DNA of 64,000 nucleotides from Acetobacteraceae bacterium (GTDB lineage: Bacteria > Pseudomonadota > Alphaproteobacteria > Acetobacterales > Acetobacteraceae), in the NCBI GenBank assembly GCA_009693865.1, contig SHWL01000003.1, positions 1 to 64,000 of the forward strand. Direction: 5' to 3'. A program made the translations under genes and the position numbers. Shown piece by piece: positions 27,245 through 37,174 of the stretch. The first letter of the stretch is position 1. Every line of letters begins with the position of its first letter. The notes under the pieces are model-generated. The model saw only the letters and a program-made list of their open reading frames with translations. It had not been told where the DNA came from and made no database searches.

Positions 27245-28773
27245 GATTCCTCCAGCATGCGCTTCACGTCGCGCTTCACCACTTTGCCGTAGCCGGACTT
27301 CGGAAGTTCCGGCCAGAAGACGTACGAACCGGGGTGTTTATAGCGGGCGAGCTTGCCTTCGACATGCGCGGCCATTTCCTCGGCGGTGACAGACGCGCCA
27401 GGAGACCGCACCAGCACCGCGACACCGGTTTCTCCCCATTTTTCGTGGGGCATTCCGACGACGCAGACTTCGGCCACCGCGGGATGGGTCAACAGCAGTT
27501 CCTCGACCTCCCGCGGATAAACGTTGGAGCCACCGGAGATGTACATGTCCGATGCTCGCCCCGTGATGTAGACAAAGCCGCGCGCATCCATGTGGCCCAG
27601 GTCGCCGGTGTGAAACCAACCATAAAGGGTGGCTTTTTCCGTTGCCTCCCCGTTATCATGATACCCCGCGAACACTCCTGGGCCTCGCACGCAGATTTCA
27701 CCGGTCTCGCACGGCGCCAGATGTGCCCCGGTATCGTCCATGATCGTGACGTCCATGCCGGTCCGGGGAAAACCGCAACTGCCAACGGGCATCTCATCAT
27801 CGTTGAGACTATGACACGATGGTGGCAGCACGGTGATGTTGCCAGTCACTTCGCCCATGCCGAAATATTGCACCAGCACCGGACCAAGTTTCTCCAGCGC
27901 GTGTTTCTGATCAGCGCGGTACATCGGCGCACCCGCGTAAATCACGTGGCGAAGGCTGGAATGATCGAATTGATCCACCGATTCGTGCCGGGTCAGCATC
28001 GTCAGGATCGTCGGCACGGTGAACATGTTGGTGACGCGATGCCGCTCCACCAGGCGCCAGGCTTCGGCCACGTCCAGCCGTTCACTTGGCATCAGCACCG
28101 TGGCGGCGCCGCGCGCGACCTGCGGCAAGGCGTGGATGCCGGCGCCGTGGGACAGCGGCGCGACCACCAGAGAGGCGTCATGCTCGGTCGTTCCAGGCAT
28201 CAGGTCGCACAGATGGTTGCAGATGACGTATTCCATCTGACCGTGTGTCAGCACACCTGCCTTCGGCCGGCCGGTGGTGCCGGAGGTGTAAAAGAACCAC
28301 GCGGGATGGTCGCGATCGACATCGGCGGGACGGGCGATCCGATCGCCGCCGGTGGCCATCGCTTCCCAGTCTCCAGGAATGGAAATCTCTAGCCGGCAGG
28401 CCGGATTTTCCGCCTTCGCGGCGGCCGCGTGATCCGGAAACGCGCTGTCGAAAATGTGCACCGAAGCCCCGGAGGATAGCGCGAGATACGCGACCTCCGG
28501 CGGTGTCAGGCGGAAATTGGTCGGCACCCAGGTCGCCCCCAGCATCCAGGTGGCGAACATGGATTCCAGGACGGCGTTGGAGTTACGCGCGTGCACCAAA
28601 ATCCGGTCGCCGTGCCGCACCCCACGCTTCGCCATTGCCCCCGCGGCGGCCTGGACCCGGGCATTGAAATCGGACCAGGACCAGGTTGTGTCGCGCCAGA
28701 CAATCGCCGGGTGATCGGGAAATCGCCGCGCCGATTGGATGAGCAGGTGCGCCAGGTTGGAGGTCGGAATTAT
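27241..28773 (-). CDS. AMP-dependent acyl-CoA ligase, non-canonical start
   Basis: An about 510-residue member of the adenylate-forming family, activating a carboxylic acid with ATP and CoA. YTSGTTGRPK, the GWFHTGDLGHMD motif, YISGGSNVYPREVEE and catalytic lysine (GYGKVVKR) are all present. No in-frame ATG, GTG or TTG lies near the expected N-terminus (IPTSNLAHLL). The best-placed codon is ATA at 28773-28771, 8 nt after GGAG and overlapping the thiolase stop. ATT at 28770 is the alternative. Starting upstream would only add out-of-frame thiolase sequence. Either a rare initiation codon is used or the start was lost by mutation. Confidence 0.8.
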   Translation of the reverse strand: MIPTSNLAHLLIQSARRFPDHPAIVWRDTTWSWSDFNARVQAAAGAMAKRGVRHGDRILVHARNSNAVLESMFATWMLGATWVPTNFRLTPPEVAYLALSSGASVHIFDSAFPDHAAAAKAENPACRLEISIPGDWEAMATGGDRIARPADVDRDHPAWFFYTSGTTGRPKAGVLTHGQMEYVICNHLCDLMPGTTEHDASLVVAPLSHGAGIHALPQVARGAATVLMPSERLDVAEAWRLVERHRVTNMFTVPTILTMLTRHESVDQFDHSSLRHVIYAGAPMYRADQKHALEKLGPVLVQYFGMGEVTGNITVLPPSCHSLNDDEMPVGSCGFPRTGMDVTIMDDTGAHLAPCETGEICVRGPGVFAGYHDNGEATEKATLYGWFHTGDLGHMDARGFVYITGRASDMYISGGSNVYPREVEELLLTHPAVAEVCVVGMPHEKWGETGVAVLVRSPGASVTAEEMAAHVEGKLARYKHPGSYVFWPELPKSGYGKVVKRDVKRMLEES

Positions 28774-29942
28774 CGCAATGGCTCCAGAATGGACACATAG
28801 TTGGCGACCGCCGCGCCGCCCATGTTGAACACGCCTCCGAGATCCGCTTTCGGCAACTGCATGCCGGCCGGCGCCTCGCCCGCCAGTTGCATCGCCGTGA
28901 TCGCGTGCATCGACACACCCGTCGCGCCGATCGGATGGCCCTTCGCCTTGAGACCGCCCGAGGGATTGATCGGCAGCCTGCCGTCCTTCTGCGTCCACCC
29001 TTCCAGAATTGCGCGGGCGCCTTGGCCGGGAGCCGTGAGGCCCATCGCCTCATACTCGATCAGTTCAGCGATCGTGAAGCAGTCATGCGATTCGACGAAG
29101 GACAGGTCTTGCAGTTTGATGTCCGCCGCTTTCAGCGCCTGTTGCCAGGCCTGTGCCGCACCCTCGAACAACGTGATGTCGCGCTTGCTGATGGGCAAGA
29201 AATCGTTGACCTGAACGGCGGCTTTGAAGCGGATGGCTTTGCCCATGGCGCGGGCGGTTTCCTCGTCGGCGAGGATGAGCGCGGCCGCGCCATCCGACAC
29301 GAGCGAGCAATCGGTGCGCTTCAACGGCGGGGCGACGTAGGGGTTTTTGTCGGAGACGTTGCGGCAGAAGTCGTAACCCAGGTCTTTGCGCATCTGAGCC
29401 CAGGGATTGTCGACGCCATTTTTGTGGTTTTTCGCGGCGATGGCGGCCAGGGCGTCGGATTGATCGCCGTGCCGCTGGAAGTATTTCTCCGCGATCCTGC
29501 CGAACACGCCCGCGAAACCCGCGGGGATGTCGGCTTCTTCCTTGTGATAGCTGGCTTTGAGCAGGATATCGCCGATCTCTTTGCCGGGGGTCGCGGTCAT
29601 CTTCTCCACCCCGATCACCAGGGCGAAGCGTCCGCGGCCACTGAGCAGGAAGTCGCGCGCGCCGTGGATCGCGGCCGAGCCCGAGGCGCAAGCGTTTTCA
29701 TACCGGGTAATGGGGCGGTAGCGGAGTTCCGGCAAATGTTGCAGCACCAGGGAAGACGGAAAGTCCTGGTTGGAGAAACCGTTGTTGAACAGGCTGAGGA
29801 AGGTGCCCTCGATCTCATGCGGGGCAATGCCCGCGTCCGCGATGGCGGCGCCGGCGACGCGGCCGATCAGGGATTCGATATCCGGATCCTCAAGCTTACC
29901 GAAGGGTGAATGGGCCCAACCAACGATGCAGGCTTCGGTCAT
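28770..29942 (-). CDS. Thiolase family protein (SCP2-type)
   Basis: A 390-residue thiolase of the lipid-transfer/SCPx type: the nucleophile region NACASGSAA (near residue 84), GGLKAKGHPIGATG with the catalytic His, and the NMGGAA C-terminus. I start at 29942, where GGAG stands 9 nt upstream; an ATG 18 nt earlier is less well placed. The usual second catalytic cysteine near the end is replaced (FNMGGAAVANY), as in SCP2-type thiolases. It leads the operon with the ligase and dioxygenase. Confidence 0.88.
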   Translation of the reverse strand: MTEACIVGWAHSPFGKLEDPDIESLIGRVAGAAIADAGIAPHEIEGTFLSLFNNGFSNQDFPSSLVLQHLPELRYRPITRYENACASGSAAIHGARDFLLSGRGRFALVIGVEKMTATPGKEIGDILLKASYHKEEADIPAGFAGVFGRIAEKYFQRHGDQSDALAAIAAKNHKNGVDNPWAQMRKDLGYDFCRNVSDKNPYVAPPLKRTDCSLVSDGAAALILADEETARAMGKAIRFKAAVQVNDFLPISKRDITLFEGAAQAWQQALKAADIKLQDLSFVESHDCFTIAELIEYEAMGLTAPGQGARAILEGWTQKDGRLPINPSGGLKAKGHPIGATGVSMHAITAMQLAGEAPAGMQLPKADLGGVFNMGGAAVANYVSILEPLR

Positions 29943-30066
29943 GGTTGTGTCTCCTGTCAAACCGTTCAGGCGGTTTTACCGCATGGACGCGAGGCTGGCG
30001 ATGGGGGCGAAGCCGCCAGGTGGAAATCAGGGCGTGGCACTGTTCAATCCATGAACGCGTGCGGAT

Positions 30067-30095
30067 TTGGGTGAGCCTCATAAGCATGATATAGT
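30067..30095 (+). promoter_or_regulatory. Sigma-70-type promoter of parDE
   Basis: A -35 box TTGGGT (30067-30072) and a -10 box TATAGT (30090-30095) are separated by exactly 17 nt. Transcription would begin about 30102, just before a strong AAGGAGGG ribosome site for parD. Confidence 0.6.
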
Positions 30096-30119
30096 ATGAC
30101 ACTGAGAAGGAGGGCCCTC

Positions 30120-30395
30120 ATGGCCAAGATCGAACGTCTGACGATCACTTTGCCGTCCGAAATGGCCGCCGTGGTGAGGGGAGCTGTCGAGCGCGGAGAC
30201 TACGCGTCCAGCAGTGAAGTGGTGCGCGAGGCGATCCGGGATTGGAAGGCGAAACAGGCGCTGCAACTGAAGGAAATGGAATCGCTCAAGGCCGATATCG
30301 ACAAGGGCTTGACCGATCTGGCCGAAGGCCGCGTGCAAGACTTCGACGCCGCCCGCATCATTGAGCGCGGGAGGAAGTTATTAGCCGCCCGTTAG
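30120..30395 (+). CDS. parD: ParD-family antitoxin
   Basis: A 91-residue ribbon-helix-helix antitoxin: IERLTITLPSEMAAVV forms the DNA-binding strand and first helix, SSSEVVREAIRDW the second. The C-terminal half would wrap the toxin. The ATG at 30120 sits 5 nt after AAGGAGGG, much better than an ATG at 30096. ParD normally represses its own promoter, here at 30067-30095. Its toxin partner is broken, so the antitoxin is an intact orphan in function. Confidence 0.9.
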   Translation: MAKIERLTITLPSEMAAVVRGAVERGDYASSSEVVREAIRDWKAKQALQLKEMESLKADIDKGLTDLAEGRVQDFDAARIIERGRKLLAAR

Positions 30396-30744
30396 CGCTT
30401 CGTCTTACAGCGGCCGCGGAGGATGACCTCGCCGAAATCTGGGCTTACATCGCCTCCGAAGCGTCCGAGGAGGTAGCGTCCCGGTTTATCATGGCGATCG
30501 AAGCGGCGCTCGAACCTGTAAGGTATTTTCCGTTCGCGGCGCCGGGTCGGGAGGCGTTCGGGCCGGGATTGCGGGTTGCGTTTCATGGGTCGTACGCGAT
30601 TTACTACCGGCCCTTGAGGATACGATCGTTATCGTCCGCGTGTTGCATGGTGCTCGGGATGCGGCGGCAATTGCCAGACGCAGGGGTTTTCGGTGTGATA
30701 CAGGGTGTTACCGCCGGTGTCAGGAGGCTTCCAACCTGTTTTGA
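30380..30744 (+). pseudogene. parE: ParE toxin, start codon lost and frameshifted
   Basis: Translation from ISRPLALRLTAAAEDDLAEI through AFHGSYAIYYRPL is a normal ParE. The rest of the toxin (EDTIVIVRVLHGARDAAA) is in another frame, consistent with loss of one base in TTGAG at about 30614-30618. The only plausible initiation codon after GGAGG is ATT at 30380 (overlapping parD by 16 nt), with no ATG, GTG or TTG near. The shifted frame runs on to TGA at 30742, past the usual end. The toxin should not be made in active form. Confidence 0.8.
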
Positions 30745-30763
30745 CGCCGACCCCACGTGATCA

Positions 30764-31513
30764 TTACCCCGCCGTCCACCCCCCATCGATCACCAGGCTC
30801 TGCCCGGTCATGTAAGCCGACGCATCCGACGCCAGGAACACCACGCCGCCGGCCATGTCGTCCGGCCCGGCGAAGCGGCCCATCGGGGTGCGGGCCTTCA
30901 GGCGTTGGCCGTGCACATCGTGCTCCAGCAGACCATGCGTCAGATCGGTATCGACCCACCCGGGCGCCAGCGTGTTGACCCGCACGCCTTTGGAAGCCCA
31001 ATCCAGTGCCAGGGCTTTCGTCAGCATCTCGACGCCGCCCTTGGACGCGCAGTACGGCACCGAGCGTAACAACCCAGTGTGTCCCGCGACCGAACTGACA
31101 TTGATAACCGAACCGCCTTGAGTCATCGCGCCACCGATATATTTGCAGCACAGGAACACGCCGGTCAGATTAACGTCGATGATCTCTTGCCATTCAGTCA
31201 GGCTCGTACGCTCGATCCCCTTGAAGATCGCGTTGACGCCCGCGTTGTTCACGAGAACGTCGATCTTACCAAAATGCGCCAGCACCGCGTCGCGCAGCGC
31301 GATGACATCCGCTTCCTTCGACACGTCGGCGGTCTGAATGAAGGCGCGCTCGCCGAACGATTCCGCCGCCTCCTCCAGTGTCGTCCGGGTGCGGCCGGTC
31401 AGCACGACAAGGGCGCCATTCCGAGCCAGCCCCTCGGCCATGCCGCGGCCAATGCCCCGGCCCGCGCCGGTGACGACGCAGACCTTGCCGGTCAGATCGA
31501 AATCGCCACTCAC
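30764..31513 (-). CDS. SDR-family oxidoreductase
   Basis: A 249-residue short-chain dehydrogenase: TGAGRGIGRG for NAD(P), NNAGVN, the catalytic serine in INVSSVAG, and YCASK with Tyr and Lys. The GTG start at 31513 overlaps the acyl-CoA dehydrogenase stop (GTGA), with reading frames confirming it; longer frames upstream are antisense or out of frame. It is the third gene after the phosphotransferase and acyl-CoA dehydrogenase, and probably oxidises a 3-hydroxyacyl-type intermediate. Confidence 0.9.
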   Translation of the reverse strand: MSGDFDLTGKVCVVTGAGRGIGRGMAEGLARNGALVVLTGRTRTTLEEAAESFGERAFIQTADVSKEADVIALRDAVLAHFGKIDVLVNNAGVNAIFKGIERTSLTEWQEIIDVNLTGVFLCCKYIGGAMTQGGSVINVSSVAGHTGLLRSVPYCASKGGVEMLTKALALDWASKGVRVNTLAPGWVDTDLTHGLLEHDVHGQRLKARTPMGRFAGPDDMAGGVVFLASDASAYMTGQSLVIDGGWTAG

Positions 31514-32679
31514 CAGTTTGCCCCATCGCGATTGATTTTCTGCGCGAGGCTCCAGCGATGCACCTCGGACGGGCCATCGTAAATCCGAAAACCGCGGACT
31601 TCGTTGAAGATGCGCGCGACCAAAGTTTCGCCGGTGACGCCCTGCCCGCCCAACACCTGCACACAACGATCGACCACACGCCAGATAGCCTCGGAGCAAA
31701 ACACCTTCGCCATCGAGGACTCGGTCCCTCCCCGCGCTCCCTGATCCAGCAACCACGCGGTATGCCAGATCGCCAGCCGGCTCATGCGAATATCGATCTC
31801 GTTGTCGGCGAGCTGGAACCCCACGCCTTCATGATCGATCAATTTGCGCCCGAAGACCTCACGGCGGCGCGCGTAGCCGGTCGCTATGTCGTGCGCCCGC
31901 CGCGCGGTGCCCAGCCAGCGCATGCAGTGCGTCAGCCGCGCGGGCGCCAGGCGAACCTGCGCGTAACGAAATCCTTTGCCGGGCTCGCCCAGAATATCTG
32001 AGGCCGGCACGCGCAGATTATTGAACCGCACCACCGCGTGACCGCCAGAGAATGCGCTGTCCAGACTGTCCATCGCGCGCACGATCTCGATGCCCGGCTG
32101 GTCCATGTCGGCCAGAAACATCGTGGCGTGACCATCGTCGTCCTTCGCCATGATAATCGCGAAGGCCGCGCCATCGGCGCCGGTAATAAACCACTTATCG
32201 CCATCGATCACGTAATGATTGCCATCTTTCCGTGCCGTCGTGGTCATCGCCGCCGGATCTGACCCGGCCCCCGGCGCGGGCTCCGTCATGCAAAAACACG
32301 ACCGTGTCGCGCCGGAAGCCAGCGGCCGCAACCAGCGTTCCTTTTGCTCTTGATTCGCCACGGCTTCCATCAGATGCATGTTGCCCTCGTCGGGCGCGAA
32401 GATATGCATCGCGACGGGACCAAGCAGCGAGTACCCCGCTTCCTCGAACACGATCGCCTTGGCGACATGGTTCAAGCCAAGCCCGCCCCACTCGGTGCCG
32501 ACATGCGGCGCGACAAACCCCGCCTCGCGTCCAAGCGCGACGAGTTCGCGCCGAAACTCTTCAGTCGGGCCATGATGGGTCTGGCGTTTGTCGCCTTCCA
32601 GCGGAATGATCCGGTCCCGGATAAAAGCGCGGGTGCGTTGTTGCAGGTCCAGCAACTCGGGCGAGAGCGAAAAATCCAT
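31510..32679 (-). CDS. Acyl-CoA dehydrogenase family protein
   Basis: A 389-residue FAD flavoenzyme with the acyl-CoA dehydrogenase layout: an N-terminal helical domain, CMTEPAPGAGSDPAAM (substrate and FAD contact), WFITGADGA, and C-terminal QVLGGQGVTGE. The length fits the CaiA/FadE-type and ACAD10-like members. It starts on the last base of the phosphotransferase gene (TGATG). The pairing of APH-type kinase and acyl-CoA dehydrogenase recalls eukaryotic ACAD10/11, which break down hydroxylated fatty acids; the same role is inferred here. Confidence 0.9.
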   Translation of the reverse strand: MDFSLSPELLDLQQRTRAFIRDRIIPLEGDKRQTHHGPTEEFRRELVALGREAGFVAPHVGTEWGGLGLNHVAKAIVFEEAGYSLLGPVAMHIFAPDEGNMHLMEAVANQEQKERWLRPLASGATRSCFCMTEPAPGAGSDPAAMTTTARKDGNHYVIDGDKWFITGADGAAFAIIMAKDDDGHATMFLADMDQPGIEIVRAMDSLDSAFSGGHAVVRFNNLRVPASDILGEPGKGFRYAQVRLAPARLTHCMRWLGTARRAHDIATGYARRREVFGRKLIDHEGVGFQLADNEIDIRMSRLAIWHTAWLLDQGARGGTESSMAKVFCSEAIWRVVDRCVQVLGGQGVTGETLVARIFNEVRGFRIYDGPSEVHRWSLAQKINRDGANW

Positions 32680-33740
32680 CAGAACGCGCGTCCTTGGGCG
32701 ATTTCGTGGGTGAATTCCAGAATGCCGGTGCCGATGGCGGTCAACGGCGCGTAGCGTGGCTCAGTCGTGGCGCCGCTACGGTAGCGGAAGCCGAGTTGCA
32801 GGAAAATCACCGATAGTTTGTACATGGTGATCACGCGATGAAACAAAATGTTGGACACATCGCGGCCGGTGATTTTCGCGTAGGCGGCGACTGCCTCCCG
32901 ACGGGGGCACAGACCAACCTCGACGGCGGGCATTTGTTTCATGTCATGCATGGCCCATGGATCGGTGGGGTGAATCCAGTAGGACAGGAGGGTGCAGAAA
33001 TCGAACAGAGGATCGCCGCGCGTGCCTTGATCCCAGTCCACAACGCCGACCGGCGACAGGTCCTCGGGGTTCAAAATTATATTGTTGAGTTTGAAATCAT
33101 TGTGCAGCAAACTGGGCGGCCCCTCCGGCACGATGTTCTTTTCCAGCCACGCACCGATATCCTTGTGCAAAGCATCGGTGCCGTCCTCCTTCGCGGACCA
33201 GCCGCGTTTGGTCCAACCCGACACGGCACGGGCGAGAAATCCCTCGGGGCGGCCCAGATCGTCAAGGCCAATCGCCTTCGTATCGACCGCATGAATCGCG
33301 GCAATCGTTTCCAGCAATACCCCAGACACTCGCTCCCCAAACCCTGGGCGGGCGGCGAGATCGGGTGGAACCGTCTCGCGGATCACCAAACCAGGCCGGT
33401 ATTCCAGGATCTGAAACCGCTGCCCGCAGACGGATACATCGTCGCACAGATGAAAGCTTCTCGGCACGAAGGGCAACGCGTCCGGCAGACGCGACAGGAT
33501 GCGGTGCTCGCGCGCCATGTCGTAGGCGCCAACGGGTAACTCCCCCATCGGCGGGCGCCGCAGGACCGCGGGTTTGCCGTCCAGATAAATCAGGTAATTC
33601 AGGTTCGCGAGCCCGCCCGCGAATTGGCGCGGCGGCGGGTCGCGATCAAATCGAAGGCCATGGCGCGCGAGATAAGTACGCACGGACGGCCAGTCCAACT
33701 GAACGCTTTCTTCCGGTCCCCTCAAATCGCCTTCCGGCAC
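32679..33740 (-). CDS. APH-fold phosphotransferase family protein
   Basis: A 353-residue aminoglycoside-phosphotransferase-fold kinase: LLHNDFKLNNIIL (catalytic Asp) and VVDWDQGTRGDPLFD (metal-binding Asp). The GTG at 33740 follows AGGAGG closely; longer frames upstream belong to the opposite strand. Such kinases beside acyl-CoA dehydrogenases phosphorylate 4-hydroxyacyl-CoA in ACAD10/11-type pathways, so antibiotic resistance is unlikely. Confidence 0.85.
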   Translation of the reverse strand: MPEGDLRGPEESVQLDWPSVRTYLARHGLRFDRDPPPRQFAGGLANLNYLIYLDGKPAVLRRPPMGELPVGAYDMAREHRILSRLPDALPFVPRSFHLCDDVSVCGQRFQILEYRPGLVIRETVPPDLAARPGFGERVSGVLLETIAAIHAVDTKAIGLDDLGRPEGFLARAVSGWTKRGWSAKEDGTDALHKDIGAWLEKNIVPEGPPSLLHNDFKLNNIILNPEDLSPVGVVDWDQGTRGDPLFDFCTLLSYWIHPTDPWAMHDMKQMPAVEVGLCPRREAVAAYAKITGRDVSNILFHRVITMYKLSVIFLQLGFRYRSGATTEPRYAPLTAIGTGILEFTHEIAQGRAF

Positions 33741-33863
33741 GCGTCCTCCTATCGGCTTGCGGGCGGTCCTGGTAGAACGCCATACTGATACAGGAGGAAC
33801 GCCACGACGCAACCGGACGCCGGCCGGTGGCGCTTCCCTGGCGAATGACGGGAGGACGCGGCC

Positions 33864-35552
33864 ATGACGGAGACCCTGAGCTACGCCCACGGCGTGGCCG
33901 ACGTGCCGCTGATCGGCGAGACGATCGGCGTGCATTTCGATCGCACGGTCGCGCGATGGGGTAACGAGCCCGGTCTGGTCTCCCGCCAGCAGGGTATCGC
34001 CTGGACCTGGCGGGAACTGGCGGAGAAAGTCGATGCTTTCGCCGCGGGCCTGGTCGCGCTTGGCCTCACGCCCGGGGATCGCGTGGGCATTTGGTCACCC
34101 AACAACGCGGAATGGATCATCGCGCAATACGCCACCGCGAAAGCAGGCCTGATCCTGGTCAATATCAACCCCGCCTATCGCCTGTCCGAGTTAGAATACG
34201 CGCTGAACAAAGTCGGCTGCCGCGCGTTGATCGCAGCGACACGGTTCAAGACCAGCGATTATATCGGGATGATCAATACACTGGCACCCGAACTGGCGCT
34301 CTCGCGACCCGGCCATTTGGAGTCTTCAAAATTGCCGTCGTTGCGCGCGGTGATCCAGATCGGTGAGGCAGCGCCCGGAACGATTCCATTTGACAGCGTT
34401 GCCAAAATGGGCAGCGCGGTGGAACGAATGACGTTGGGGGCCCTCGCCGGCACGCTGCAATTCGACGATGCCATCAATATTCAGTTTACCTCCGGCACGA
34501 CCGGGCTGCCGAAAGGCGCCACGCTGACGCATCACGGGATCCTGAACAACGGATACTTCATTGGCCGGATCATGCGTTACACCCATCGCGACAAGGTCTG
34601 CATCCCGGTGCCGATGTATCATTGTTTCGGCATGGTGATCGGGAGCCTCGCCTGCCTGACCAGCGGCGCCACGATCGTGCTACCAGGGGAGGGCTTCGAT
34701 CCGCTGGCCACGCTGGAAACGATCGCCGAGGCGCGGTGCACTTCGTTGTACGGCGTCCCCACGATGTTCATCGCCGAGTTGGACCATCCCGACTTCAAAA
34801 AATTCGACCTGAGCAGCCTTCGAACCGGCATGATGGCAGGCGCTCCCTGCCCCATCGAGGTCATGCGCCGCTGCATCGCCGATATGCATCTGACCGAACT
34901 GACCATCGGTTACGGCATGACCGAAACCAGCCCGGTCAGCACGCAAACCCTGATCGGCGATACGCTCGAGCATCAGACCGGAACGGTCGGAAAAGTTCAC
35001 CCGCATGTCGAAGTGAAAATCGTCGACAGCGACGGCCTTATCGTTCCCGCCGGCACCAAGGGCGAGTTCTGCACCCGCGGTTATTCCGTCATGCTTGGCT
35101 ACTGGGCTGACGAGGAACGGACCGCCGACTCGATCGATAAAGCGGGATGGATGCATACCGGCGATCTGGCGACGATGGACGCCGACGGATATTGCAACAT
35201 CGTGGGCCGGATCAAAGACATGGTGATCCGCGGCGGCGAGAACATCTATCCGCGCGAAATCGAGGAATTCCTCTACCGCCATCCCGCGATCCAGGACGTC
35301 CAGGTTTTCGGCGTGCCCGATAAAAGATATGGCGAAGAACTATGCGCATGGATCAAAATCCGCGACGGCGCGACGCTGTCCGCGGACGACGTGAAGGCGT
35401 TCTGCAAGGACCAGATCGCGCACTACAAAGTACCGCGCCACATCCGGTTCGTGAACGAATTCCCGATGACCGTGACCGGTAAAATGCAAAAGTTCATCAT
35501 GCGGGAGAAGATGCTCGAGGACCTCGGTGTGGCCGAAATCGTGACCGCATGA
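33864..35552 (+). CDS. AMP-dependent fatty-acyl-CoA ligase
   Basis: A 562-residue adenylate-forming enzyme of the FadD type: [51 protein letters not shown] and the C-terminal catalytic lysine in TGKMQK. It activates a medium- or long-chain acid to its CoA ester. GGAGG precedes the ATG. It is divergent from the phosphotransferase operon and overlaps the GMC oxidoreductase by 4 nt, so ligation and oxidation are expressed together. Confidence 0.9.
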   Translation: MTETLSYAHGVADVPLIGETIGVHFDRTVARWGNEPGLVSRQQGIAWTWRELAEKVDAFAAGLVALGLTPGDRVGIWSPNNAEWIIAQYATAKAGLILVNINPAYRLSELEYALNKVGCRALIAATRFKTSDYIGMINTLAPELALSRPGHLESSKLPSLRAVIQIGEAAPGTIPFDSVAKMGSAVERMTLGALAGTLQFDDAINIQFTSGTTGLPKGATLTHHGILNNGYFIGRIMRYTHRDKVCIPVPMYHCFGMVIGSLACLTSGATIVLPGEGFDPLATLETIAEARCTSLYGVPTMFIAELDHPDFKKFDLSSLRTGMMAGAPCPIEVMRRCIADMHLTELTIGYGMTETSPVSTQTLIGDTLEHQTGTVGKVHPHVEVKIVDSDGLIVPAGTKGEFCTRGYSVMLGYWADEERTADSIDKAGWMHTGDLATMDADGYCNIVGRIKDMVIRGGENIYPREIEEFLYRHPAIQDVQVFGVPDKRYGEELCAWIKIRDGATLSADDVKAFCKDQIAHYKVPRHIRFVNEFPMTVTGKMQKFIMREKMLEDLGVAEIVTA

Positions 35553-37159
35553 GCGAATTCGATTACATCGTGAGCGGCGCGGGCTCAGCCGGTTGTGCCG
35601 TCGCCGCGCGGCTGTCGGAATCCGGCCGTCATCGCGTTTTGCTGCTGGAAGCGGGCGTTCGCGACAGCAACCCCTGGATCCATATCCCGATCGGCTACAC
35701 GAAACTCTACGCCAATCCGCGCATGAACTGGATGTTCGACAGCGCGCCGGAAGCGAACCTGAACAACCGCACGCTTTATTTGCCGCGCGGGAAAATGCTG
35801 GGCGGCACGAGTTCCTTGAACGGAATGGTGTACATGCGCGGCACGCCCGCCGATTACGATTTATGGCGCCAGCGCGGGTGCGAGGGTTGGGACTGGGATT
35901 CCGTGCTTCCCTTCTTCCGCAAGGCCGAGGACAACGAACGCGGCGCCGACGAATTCCACGGCAGCGGCGGGCCATTGCGCGTGTCCGATCCACCGAAAAT
36001 CTGGCCGCTTGGCAAGGCGATGGTCGAAGCCTCGAAGCAGGCGGGCATTCCCTTCAATCCGGACTTCAATGGCGCGCGCCAGGAAGGCTGCGGGTATTAT
36101 CAGACGACAACGAATAAGCGGCTGCGTTGGAGTTCGGCGTCAGCCTATCTTAAAACCGCCCGGAAACGCCCCAATCTGACCATCGTCACCGAAGCCCAGG
36201 CAACGCGTGTGCTGATTGAGAACGGCCGCGCCGTGGGTGTCGAATACCGTACGCCCCGCGGCCTCGAAACCGCGCGCGCGAACGGCGAGGTCATCGTGTC
36301 AGGTGGCACGTATGGCTCGCCGCATTTGTTGCAACTCTCGGGGCTCGGACCCGCGGCGCTGCTTCAGGGGCTCGGTATTCCGGTGGTGCGCGACATGCCT
36401 GGCGTGGGCGATCATCTGCACGATCATTTCAACATCTATGCGACCTACCGGTTGACGCGGCATGTCAGTCTTAACGATCTCGCATCCAGTTTGCCGCGGC
36501 GGTTGCTGGCGGGCGCGCAATATTTGTTCACCCGCGGCGGCTACATGGCGACCACCGGACTGTTCGCCGGCGCGTTCCTGCGCAGCGATCCGGCGTTGGA
36601 ACGGCCTGACATTCAGATCAACATGTCGGCATGGAGCACGGCCGAGCGGACCAGCAAAGGGATCAATCCGCACCCTTTTCCAGGCATGACACTCAGTCCG
36701 GTCCACCTGAGGCCGGAGGGCCGTGGTTCGGTGCGCGTCAAAAGTCCCGATCCCACCGTTCAACCGGACATAAGGTTCAACTTCCTCAAATCCGACTACG
36801 ACATGCGCGCGCTGTTGTACGGCGTCAGGATGTGCCGGACGATCGCGGCGCAACCGGCTCTCGCGCCTTTCGTGGCCGAGGAAATCCTGCCAGGGGCCGC
36901 TGCTCAGTCCGATGCCGATCTGGAACAGGTCGTGCGTCAGCGCGGCGTCTCGAACAACCATCCGGTCGGCACCTGCCGCATGGGCACAAACCCGGGAGAC
37001 GTGGTCGATCCGCAGTTGCGGGTCTATGGTGTGGAGAGGCTACGGGTCGCCGACGCGTCGATCATGCCGTCCATCATCGGCGGCAACACCAACGCGCCGG
37101 CCATCATGATCGGGGAAAAAGCCGCCGCGATGATCCTCGCCGACGCGCCCACCCCATAA
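35549..37159 (+). CDS. GMC-family FAD oxidoreductase (choline dehydrogenase-like)
   Basis: A 536-residue GMC oxidoreductase that oxidises an alcohol using FAD. The dinucleotide site GAGSAGC begins at residue 10, GGTSSLNGM contacts the flavin, and [11 protein letters not shown] holds the active-site His near the end, with GGNTNAP after it. It has no signal peptide, unlike secreted GMC enzymes. Located between an acyl-CoA ligase and an FAH-family gene, it may oxidise an alcohol substrate feeding that pathway. Confidence 0.9.
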   Translation: MSEFDYIVSGAGSAGCAVAARLSESGRHRVLLLEAGVRDSNPWIHIPIGYTKLYANPRMNWMFDSAPEANLNNRTLYLPRGKMLGGTSSLNGMVYMRGTPADYDLWRQRGCEGWDWDSVLPFFRKAEDNERGADEFHGSGGPLRVSDPPKIWPLGKAMVEASKQAGIPFNPDFNGARQEGCGYYQTTTNKRLRWSSASAYLKTARKRPNLTIVTEAQATRVLIENGRAVGVEYRTPRGLETARANGEVIVSGGTYGSPHLLQLSGLGPAALLQGLGIPVVRDMPGVGDHLHDHFNIYATYRLTRHVSLNDLASSLPRRLLAGAQYLFTRGGYMATTGLFAGAFLRSDPALERPDIQINMSAWSTAERTSKGINPHPFPGMTLSPVHLRPEGRGSVRVKSPDPTVQPDIRFNFLKSDYDMRALLYGVRMCRTIAAQPALAPFVAEEILPGAAAQSDADLEQVVRQRGVSNNHPVGTCRMGTNPGDVVDPQLRVYGVERLRVADASIMPSIIGGNTNAPAIMIGEKAAAMILADAPTP

Positions 37160-37174
37160 CCCTGGAGGAAACCC

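Noticed and set aside
32679..33740. Aminoglycoside resistance kinase
   Set aside because: It belongs to the APH fold, but its operon with acyl-CoA dehydrogenase and SDR fits acyl-CoA metabolism instead.
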